Source: Akkermansiaceae bacterium UBA1315
Lineage (GTDB): Bacteria > Verrucomicrobiota > Verrucomicrobiia > Verrucomicrobiales > Akkermansiaceae
Length of the DNA stretch: 58,695 nt
Assembly (NCBI GenBank): GCA_002307065.1
Contig: DBTN01000033.1
Location: forward strand, 57,202-115,896
Direction of reading: 5' to 3'
The stretch's first letter is position 1. Every line of letters starts with the position of its first letter. Shown here piece by piece: positions 52,849 through 58,695 of this stretch. Under the pieces are notes generated by a model. It was given only the letters and a program-made list of their open reading frames with translations. It was not told the DNA's origin and did not search any database. The translations under genes were made by a program, and so were the position numbers.

Positions 52849-53424
52849 TTACTGCCCCTCCGTTTTTTCTGCCGGAGTTTCAGCAGGTGCGGGAGCGGCG
52901 GCGTCAGCGGGAACTTCGCTTGGGGTAGGGGCGGTGGGTTGCGCCTCGGAAGATGGAGCTTCAGGAGCCGGAGTTTCCAGTTCAGGAGCGGGGGTTTCCA
53001 AAGGAGCTTCAACCGGTGGAGCGGTCGGTGTTTCAGCAGGTGCTGCAGGCTCGGCAGGGAGCTCGTCGAGAAGGGATTTTGGAGCGGCTGGTTCGACCGG
53101 GGCGGCGGGTGCAGTGACTGCGGCTGGCGGGGCGGAATCGCTGAGCAGGCTTTGTTTTTTGTTCTTTTGGCCGATCAAAATCGCCAGCGCGAGGCTGAGG
53201 ATGAAAAACGCCGATCCGAGGTAAACCGTGCCGCGTTGAAGGACGTTGGTGGTGCGTGCGCCGAAAACCTGATCGGTCACCCCGGCACCGAAAGCTGCAC
53301 CGAGCCCCTCCTGTTTTGGCCGCTGCATCAAGATCAGCAGAGTCATCAGAAGACAAATAATCACGAAGACCACTAACAGCAAATTGATGCTAATGGAGAG
53401 CCAGTCGATCGCAGCGAGAATCAT
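52849..53424 (-). CDS. secG: Preprotein translocase subunit SecG with long C-terminal tail
   Basis: A 191-residue protein. Residues 1-80 are SecG: a first membrane helix (LLLVVFVIICLLMTLLILMQ), RPKQEGLGAAFGAGVTDQVFGARTTNVLQRGT and a second helix (FFILSLALAILIG). The final 105 residues are a low-complexity Ala/Pro/Glu/Thr-rich tail (APAAPVEPAAP repeats), which makes it more than twice the usual length. SecG helps SecYEG exporting pre-proteins. Longer in-frame starts lack homology and overlap lpxK on the other strand. Confidence 0.92.
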   Translation of the reverse strand: MILAAIDWLSISINLLLVVFVIICLLMTLLILMQRPKQEGLGAAFGAGVTDQVFGARTTNVLQRGTVYLGSAFFILSLALAILIGQKNKKQSLLSDSAPPAAVTAPAAPVEPAAPKSLLDELPAEPAAPAETPTAPPVEAPLETPAPELETPAPEAPSSEAQPTAPTPSEVPADAAAPAPAETPAEKTEGQ

Positions 53425-53563
53425 GGGCGCGGGACTATGGAGGTCGGATTTGGCCTTGTAAAGCGGGGTTTTCACATTGGCGGACGGCGTGTCCGGAATG
53501 ACCGGTCGTTTTCCGATTGGCGCTTGATCGATTCGAGCGCGCGCCGCATCGTCCATCCGACGA

Positions 53564-54775
53564 ATGAAGGAAACGCTTGCGGAACTCGAACGCTGGGGAT
53601 CGGATGTGATCTTCGGGCGCGCCAAGGGGTTTCGCGCCACGATGATGCGTTTTTTGATGAAAGCGCTGTCGGTGGTTTTCCGGGCGATCGTCCAGAACCG
53701 GTTACGACTTTTCCGCAGTGGCTGGAAACGTCAGTATTTTCTCGGAACGATGGTGGTTTCGATCGGGAATATCACGGTCGGCGGAACCGGTAAAACTCCG
53801 GTGGTCGAACTGCTGGCCCGGTCGTTGCGGGATCGCGGTCGAAATGTGGCGATTCTTTCCCGGGGTTATAAAAGCAAGAAGCTGGAGAAACCGCAAAAGT
53901 GGCGGGGGAAAAATGGCAAACGTGTGGATGGGGAAAAAATGCCAAAGGTGGTATCGACGGGGAAGGCGCTGTTGCTCGACTCGAAATTCGCGGGAGATGA
54001 GCCTTTCATGCTGGCGCGAAATCTGGATGGCGTCTCGGTGGTGGTTGATAAGGACCGGGTGAAGGGCGGAAGATTTGCGATTTCCCAACTGGATGCGGAT
54101 ACGTTGTTGCTCGACGATGGGATGCAATATCTGACGCTTGCTCACAGCATCGACATCGTGTTGGTCGACGCGGGTTCGCCTTTCGGGACGGAGTCGCTCC
54201 TGCCGCGTGGGACCCTGCGTGAACCTCCAAAAAACCTGCGCCGAGCGAGTTATATATTTCTCACCAAATGCGACGGAAGTTCGAATGAAGCGCTCATTGC
54301 CCGCATTCGCCGCTTCAACCGCACGGCGGAAATCATGGAGTGCACGCACGGCCCCATCTATCTGGAAAATGTCTTCACCCGTGAGCGAAAGCCGCTGGAT
54401 TTCCTCAAGGATAAATGGGTCGCTTCGATCAGCGCGATCGCGGTGCCGGAGGCGTTTGAGCGGTCGTTAGAGAAGCTTGGCGCGCGGGTGGAAGTTCGGC
54501 GGCACTTTCCGGATCATTACCGGTTTTCCCGGAAAGATATCGATCAATTCATGCAGCGCTGCGTGGAGCGAGATATGGAATTGATCGTGACCACAGAGAA
54601 GGATGCCGTGCGTTTTCCGCGTCCGGCGGAGTTAAACGTGCCGGTCTATTTCCTTCGGATCGAGGTGGAGATTTTGAAAGGCCAGGAAGTGTGGGACCGG
54701 TTGATCGCCCGGTTGTGCGATCCTAAACCGGTTTACGAATCGATTCTTCGCACGCGTGACGCGTATTTGCCTTGA
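53564..54775 (+). CDS. lpxK: Tetraacyldisaccharide 4'-kinase
   Basis: A 403-residue inner-membrane enzyme of lipid A synthesis (Raetz pathway), phosphorylating the 4' position of the tetraacyl disaccharide. Walker A is SIGNITVGGTGKTP at about 66-79. VAILSRGYKSK, GDEPFMLARN, VDKDRVKGG, LDDGMQ (family LDDGFQ) and VVTTEKDAVRFP are present. It confirms that the cell has an outer membrane with lipid A. It is divergent from secG with 140 bp between the starts. Confidence 0.94.
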   Translation: MKETLAELERWGSDVIFGRAKGFRATMMRFLMKALSVVFRAIVQNRLRLFRSGWKRQYFLGTMVVSIGNITVGGTGKTPVVELLARSLRDRGRNVAILSRGYKSKKLEKPQKWRGKNGKRVDGEKMPKVVSTGKALLLDSKFAGDEPFMLARNLDGVSVVVDKDRVKGGRFAISQLDADTLLLDDGMQYLTLAHSIDIVLVDAGSPFGTESLLPRGTLREPPKNLRRASYIFLTKCDGSSNEALIARIRRFNRTAEIMECTHGPIYLENVFTRERKPLDFLKDKWVASISAIAVPEAFERSLEKLGARVEVRRHFPDHYRFSRKDIDQFMQRCVERDMELIVTTEKDAVRFPRPAELNVPVYFLRIEVEILKGQEVWDRLIARLCDPKPVYESILRTRDAYLP

Positions 54776-54784
54776 AACAAAAAT

Positions 54785-54812
54785 CCGGAAATCCAGCCGC
54801 GTGGATTTCCGG
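54785..54812. terminator. Terminator between lpxK and the dehydrogenase gene
   Basis: An 11-bp perfect stem CCGGAAATCCA/TGGATTTCCGG around a 6-base loop lies in the 95-bp gap between convergent genes. On the minus strand the stem is followed by ATTTTTGTTT, a good T tract, so it should end the dehydrogenase-like transcript. The plus-strand tail is short. Confidence 0.75.
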
Positions 54813-54870
54813 TTTGGGATGAGTCACGAGATTTTCTTCGTGCTGGCGAACGGGCCGGGCCCTTTCGGTT

Positions 54871-56382
54871 TCAAGGTGCCTTGTTCACCAGATACCAGGC
54901 TTTTTCGCCGAGGAGTGTGGAGCCACGAGCGGAGCGGAGCGTTTTGAGATTCAGGCCGTGCAGGTATTTTTCCTTCAGCGGACCGATTTCGACCGTGACG
55001 GTGAGGCCATCGGCAGAGACGGACGTTTTGTTCGTGGGGAGGGAGGTTTCGTCCACTTTCGGCGAGCCGTAGTTTGAGAAATAGCTGTAGGTGTGGCGTT
55101 TGGCGGTGATGCCGGCGGCGGTCTCGGGATCGACGGGTTCGGTGAACGTCAGGGCGAATCCTTCGGGCAAGGCTTTGATCGCTTTGAGCGTGAAGAAGGG
55201 TTTCCCGGTCCATTTCACCCGTTTGATTCCGGAGCTGCCTGCCCAGGACAGCGCGGTTTTTCCAACGTAAAGTGAGCCGTTCGGACCGAATGCCAGCCGG
55301 TGGTTGCCGATTCCGATGGGCGATCCGTCGAGAAAGGGAACGAGTGCGGTCTGAAGTTGCCCGTCGACTTTGTCTTCCAAGACGCGGATGAGCGTCGGTT
55401 GGTTCATTTCGCCGATGAGCGTCTGGGAGTTGAAATTTTTGGGAAATGCGCCTTTCGGGATGATGACGGGCTGGGTCGGTGAGTTCGCCAATTCGCCCTG
55501 CGGGAAATAGCCGACAGGTGGAGTTTGCATCTGGTCGAGCTCGTCCACCGGCATCAGATCCGGGTCGCGTCCGTCCCAGTCTTTCCGCCAGACCAGCGAG
55601 GCGGGGTGTCCGTAGAATTCGCCTTCTTTGATTTCGTAAAGCGGGCTGGTCGGGCGCCAATCACCTTGATTATCGGTGACGAGGAGTCGGCCGGAAGCAT
55701 CGAAGCCGATGCCATTGGGTGAGCGAAATCCGGATGCCCACGGTTGCGGGTTTTTTCCGTCCGGATCGAGTTTGATCACCCAACCACGGTAGGAGACGCG
55801 GGAATACATGCGGCCTGCGGAGCCACTGGCGTCTTTCCACTCGACCGGTGGGGTCATTTGTTGGCGGTTGAGGCGACCGATGGGTGAAAAGTCGCCACGG
55901 ATTTCCGGGCGGATGGGTGCGCCGTTCGAGGCCACGCCAAGAGCGATGAAAAGATTGCCATCCGCGTCGCGAGCCGGACCGTAGGAGAACTCGTGATAAT
56001 TTCCGCTCATGCCGAAACCGTCGAAAACCGTGACAAATTCGTCCGCTTTTCCGTCTTTATCGGTGTCTTTGAGGCGCGTGAGTTCGGAGCGCTGCATGAC
56101 CAGCATGTCGCCGGATTTTTCTACCAGCAAGCCGAGCGGTTCCTGCAAACCGGTGGCGAAAAGCGTCCACGATTTTTTCTGAGGATCGTATTTCATCACC
56201 TCACCGCGATGGAAGGCGACGGCGAGTTTGCCATCTGGCGTGAAATCCATCGCTCCGACTTGGGGGTCGATACCGGCGGGAGTTGGGATGTCTTCGAACT
56301 TGAAATAGTCCGTCCAAGTGGCCGCGGAAACCGGAGAGGCGAGAAGCGCAAGGCCGAGAAAAAAAGCGTGTGACCGGGTCAT
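54871..56382 (-). CDS. Exported PQQ/sorbosone-dehydrogenase-like beta-propeller protein
   Basis: A 503-residue protein with a signal peptide (HAFFLGLALLASPVSA). Beta-propeller repeats follow: GAMDFTPDGKLAVAFHRGEV, LQEPLGLLVEKSGDMLVMQRSELTRLKDTDKDGKADE, YHEFSYGPARDADGNLFIALG, RSPNGIGFDASGRLLVTDNQGDW and LAFGPNGSLYVGK. These resemble soluble glucose/sorbosone dehydrogenase or NHL folds and the DUF7133-type proteins common in this phylum. No quinone-binding residues can be pinned down. The start overlaps the cytochrome gene by 4 bases (ATGA), so it is translationally coupled and likely passes electrons to that cytochrome. Confidence 0.82.
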   Translation of the reverse strand: MTRSHAFFLGLALLASPVSAATWTDYFKFEDIPTPAGIDPQVGAMDFTPDGKLAVAFHRGEVMKYDPQKKSWTLFATGLQEPLGLLVEKSGDMLVMQRSELTRLKDTDKDGKADEFVTVFDGFGMSGNYHEFSYGPARDADGNLFIALGVASNGAPIRPEIRGDFSPIGRLNRQQMTPPVEWKDASGSAGRMYSRVSYRGWVIKLDPDGKNPQPWASGFRSPNGIGFDASGRLLVTDNQGDWRPTSPLYEIKEGEFYGHPASLVWRKDWDGRDPDLMPVDELDQMQTPPVGYFPQGELANSPTQPVIIPKGAFPKNFNSQTLIGEMNQPTLIRVLEDKVDGQLQTALVPFLDGSPIGIGNHRLAFGPNGSLYVGKTALSWAGSSGIKRVKWTGKPFFTLKAIKALPEGFALTFTEPVDPETAAGITAKRHTYSYFSNYGSPKVDETSLPTNKTSVSADGLTVTVEIGPLKEKYLHGLNLKTLRSARGSTLLGEKAWYLVNKAP

Positions 56383-57257
56383 TGGAAAAGATGGGTGAGC
56401 GTGAAATTTTGCGCCTGGGCGGGAGTGAGCGTCAGCGTGTTGTTGTTCCAACTGCCGACGTCGCTGGTGGTTTTAACCGGCTGATCTGCTGGGAACGTCA
56501 GGACCAGGTTTTCTGTCGGCGCGGGGGAAAGGGTGAAACTCCGCGTGAAACCGGTTCCATTGGCAAGAGGCTGGAACGTTTCGTGGATCGTCTGCGGACC
56601 CGAAGTGTAGTGGAAAACGGGCAACCCTGCGGTCAGGCGGTAGCCTTTGAAACTCGGGGTGAGATGGGGAAAGATCGACTCCGGCTCGGTGTAGCGGCGC
56701 GTTCCCTTGATGTCCGCCAGACCGTTGCCATTTCCTCTCCAGTAGGGAAATCCATCGATAAATCCACCGGTCCACGCGTAGCGGAAGCGGCAATTGCTCG
56801 CGTCCCAGCAGAGCGAGGTGTTCTGATCCAGCGCCACAGCGATCGCGGCAGGTCCGGCATCGGGGAGGAAAATCCGCTGCACCAATGGGCGGAGAGCTTG
56901 CGTGGGAGATGCGGCGAATGCGTCACCGTCTTCGGCTTTTTTTGCCTGGGCTCCTTCGGCCACTGCCATCACGTGCTTGTAAATCGCACGCAATCCGGGT
57001 TCGCCGACGTGAACCATGGATGGCATGTCGACCGTATTGGGCCGTTTTTTCTGCGGAGCAACCGCCCATTTGACGAAGTCGTCCGGTTTGTTGAGGTAAA
57101 GGGAGCGGATCTCGACCAGTGATGGACCCACGACGGATTGGTCCAGCGAATGGCACGCCGAGCAGTTCACAGTGAAAAGCGACGCGCCATCCGGTTCATC
57201 GGCATGAGAGAGGGTGGAGGCAAAAATCGAAAAGAGAAGCAGGTGGGAAAATCTCAT
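56379..57257 (-). CDS. Exported c-type cytochrome
   Basis: A 292-residue protein with a signal peptide (RFSHLLLFSIFASTLSHA) and a CSACH heme site (C32, C35, H36) in an N-terminal cytochrome c domain (GASLFTVNCSACHSLDQSVVGPSL, then MPSMVHVGEPGLRAIYKHV with the Met ligand). The second half (about 120-290) is a beta-rich domain with AVALDQNTSLCWDASNCRFRYAWTGGFIDG that I cannot name. It precedes the propeller dehydrogenase in the same operon, as its probable electron acceptor. Confidence 0.85.
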   Translation of the reverse strand: MRFSHLLLFSIFASTLSHADEPDGASLFTVNCSACHSLDQSVVGPSLVEIRSLYLNKPDDFVKWAVAPQKKRPNTVDMPSMVHVGEPGLRAIYKHVMAVAEGAQAKKAEDGDAFAASPTQALRPLVQRIFLPDAGPAAIAVALDQNTSLCWDASNCRFRYAWTGGFIDGFPYWRGNGNGLADIKGTRRYTEPESIFPHLTPSFKGYRLTAGLPVFHYTSGPQTIHETFQPLANGTGFTRSFTLSPAPTENLVLTFPADQPVKTTSDVGSWNNNTLTLTPAQAQNFTLTHLFQ

Positions 57258-57362
57258 CAAGGAGAGTGGAACGGGTTTAGGAAAGCGTTCTTACTTGATG
57301 GATTTCATGGAAAGTTCAATTCAAAAAAAGGGCGGGGGGAGAGGCCTGCGACTCAAAGGCCT

Positions 57363-58331
57363 TTAGAACTTCCAGACCAGATCCACGGTGAACCGGTCTT
57401 TCATGATTCCGTCGTTTTCGTCCGTGAGTGGAATTTCGTAAGCGAAACCAAGATCGAGAGAGTCGACGATTCTTGAGCGGAAACCAAACGCAGCGGTGAC
57501 GGAGTCGCGATTTTCCGAGGCGTTCGATGCTCCGAAGTTGAGCAAATCTCCGCCTTCGAATTGCGCGATGACAGGGACTAATCCGCCTGCTTGCGAGTAG
57601 TAATTCGGATTTCCATCACCGGTTTCCAAGACGTGATACCAGTTGATTTCGGCAAGAGGAATGAACCAGCGCGAAATTTCGTAGCTCGCGTGGGCGCTGA
57701 CGAACGAGGTGGTCGCCAGTTGATCATCGATCGGCAGGCTGACGCCCGCACCGCCAGCGAGTTGGAAGTCATCCCAGAGTTTCAGGGCGGAAAGAATTAG
57801 GTTCACCGAGCCGTCACCCTCACCTTGGAAGACGTCGTGGTTACCGGTTGGAAATTCGAAAGTCATGGTTCCGCTGACGGCGGTCGAGGATTCCGGATCG
57901 TAAATGAAAGCGTATTTCAAACCGGCCCCGAGGTTGGCGAAGCCCGATTCGTCACCCCAAATCGAGCTGTCCGGATTGATGTCCACGTAGCCGTCTTTGG
58001 TGGCGACGATGGACAGGCGTTCGTTCACTGCGATTTCAAATTGCAGCGCGTAGACTTGGAAATCTCCCCCCATGGGAACTTGTCCCGCCGTGGTGTTGAC
58101 GTAGCTGGGCAGGCGCTGGTGCATGAAAATCGGGTGGATATTCGTTTGCGGGACCGCCAGGTCAAAAAGCGTTGGATTCGAAATGGGACGTCGTGCGCTT
58201 TCAAAGCCGGTGGTCGCGGGCGCATCTTCGTGGGAGATGACGCTTTCCGGCAGAACCGTCGTCCCCGCGTGGGCGACGGAAAGGACCGGAGCGAACAAGG
58301 CGGCGAGAGTGAGACGAGTAGTGGTTTTCAT
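57363..58331 (-). CDS. Outer-membrane beta-barrel protein
   Basis: A 322-residue protein with a signal peptide (LTLAALFAPVLSVAHA). The mature part alternates short amphipathic strands (VYALQFEIAVNERLSIVATKDGYVDI, LGAGLKYAFIYDPESSTAVSGTMTFEFPTG, FGFRSRIVDSLDLGFAYEIPL) and ends in an aromatic residue (DLVWKF), the outer-membrane sorting signal. It resembles phenol/toluene-type or transporter-like outer-membrane proteins. Its function is unknown. The 105-bp gap to the cytochrome contains an AGGCCT-type hairpin next to its stop and a T tract further on, a weak terminator candidate. Confidence 0.78.
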   Translation of the reverse strand: MKTTTRLTLAALFAPVLSVAHAGTTVLPESVISHEDAPATTGFESARRPISNPTLFDLAVPQTNIHPIFMHQRLPSYVNTTAGQVPMGGDFQVYALQFEIAVNERLSIVATKDGYVDINPDSSIWGDESGFANLGAGLKYAFIYDPESSTAVSGTMTFEFPTGNHDVFQGEGDGSVNLILSALKLWDDFQLAGGAGVSLPIDDQLATTSFVSAHASYEISRWFIPLAEINWYHVLETGDGNPNYYSQAGGLVPVIAQFEGGDLLNFGASNASENRDSVTAAFGFRSRIVDSLDLGFAYEIPLTDENDGIMKDRFTVDLVWKF

Positions 58332-58435
58332 TTTCGTAGGATCAGTGGTTTGTCCAAACGGACGGCCCCATCATCCTAGAAACGGTTTTTCCCGCTAACC
58401 GCGCGCTATGCGACACTGCGCATATCTTGCTATTT

Positions 58436-58695
58436 TTAAGAGCGATCGGCGACGAACAGCGTGTGAGTGAAACGTTTCGCCTTTGGATAGGCTTTGGCGC
58501 TGATGCACTCGACGTGTTTGAACAGGCCCGACAACGCTTTGGCGAAAGATTTGTCCTGATGAGCGGACCAGAAGATCACTCGGCCTTCCGGTTTGAGCGC
58601 GTTTTTGATCCGGTGCAGACCCGGGTTGGCGTAGAGGCGTTCATTTCCGCGCTGCACAAACGGATCGGGTCCGTTGTCGACGTCGAGCAGGATCG
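58436..58695 (-). CDS. Spermidine-synthase-like protein, C-terminal part
   Basis: The last 86 residues of a gene running off the right edge. The fragment ILLDVDNGPDPFVQRGN is followed by LYANPGLHRIKNALKPEGRVIFWSA and ends with FTHTLFVADRS. This matches the C-terminal part of the polyamine aminopropyltransferase/spermidine synthase fold (LLDVDNGPD motif after the SAM site). Its true substrate cannot be judged from this portion. Its stop is about 100 bp from the outer-membrane protein start on the same strand. Confidence 0.75.
   Translation of the reverse strand, partial: ILLDVDNGPDPFVQRGNERLYANPGLHRIKNALKPEGRVIFWSAHQDKSFAKALSGLFKHVECISAKAYPKAKRFTHTLFVADRS

Overview
The window is a chromosomal segment of a Gram-negative bacterium, most likely a member of the Verrucomicrobiota (class Verrucomicrobiia). 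The lineage call is an inference. It rests on a TIGR02597-type exported protein next to a PEP-CTERM-sorted protein, a DUF1552 plus planctomycete/verrucomicrobial cytochrome (PSD1-type) gene pair, a pseudopilin, a SecG with a long acidic/proline tail, LpxK (so lipopolysaccharide is made), and many genes with weak or no Shine-Dalgarno sequence. Both ends are cut: the left edge falls in accC and the right edge in a spermidine-synthase-like gene.

Layout. 0-2.6 kb: end of accC, a hicAB toxin-antitoxin pair that overlaps thiE, and a PfkB sugar kinase. 2.7-4.4 kb: an AT-richer pair of exported surface-type proteins closed by a strong terminator. 4.5-11.3 kb: signal peptidase I, a squalene/phytoene synthase-like enzyme, a lipoprotein, a cell-wall amidase, folP, two unknown envelope proteins and acylphosphatase. 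11.3-13.7 kb: an accessory patch with three copies of a roughly 65-bp inverted-repeat element, a small gene plus a kinase-like gene, ahpC, and a toxin-antitoxin pair whose toxin frame is broken at A AAA AAG. 13.7-27.8 kb: pckG, rhomboid, mazG, a CAP-domain exoprotein, the grpE-dnaJ-rsmE operon, a PTS IIA protein behind a perfect 20-bp palindrome, argS, a DHH/CBS/DRTGG pyrophosphatase and an amidohydrolase. 27.8-36.9 kb: rlmN, vapBC, rmuC, superoxide dismutase, a LOG protein, a uracil-DNA glycosylase lacking most Fe-S cysteines, a DUF1232 protein, xerD, tsaE and a pseudopilin. 37-40.7 kb: the DUF1552/PSD1 pair. 40.9-48.4 kb: serS, tRNA-Arg(CCG), the divergent metR/metE-metF methionine locus and a two-domain thioredoxin-like protein. 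48.4-58.7 kb: cytochromes, a flotillin relic, a YpfJ-type metalloprotease, a class III aminotransferase, a second rhomboid, secG, lpxK, a dehydrogenase/cytochrome pair and an outer-membrane protein.

Most genes are housekeeping. The functional groups that hold together are protein folding and rRNA modification (grpE-dnaJ-rsmE), methionine synthesis (metR, metE, metF), and putative periplasmic oxidation (cytochromes with PQQ-type dehydrogenases). Three toxin-antitoxin modules lie in the first 30 kb.

The most striking feature is not a gene. The palindrome ACCGGT occurs about 135 times by eye count in 58.7 kb, against roughly 14-18 expected from base composition. It appears in all reading frames and between genes, and two copies form the stem of one terminator. 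This looks like a highly iterated palindrome, comparable in kind to cyanobacterial HIP1 or to DNA uptake sequences.
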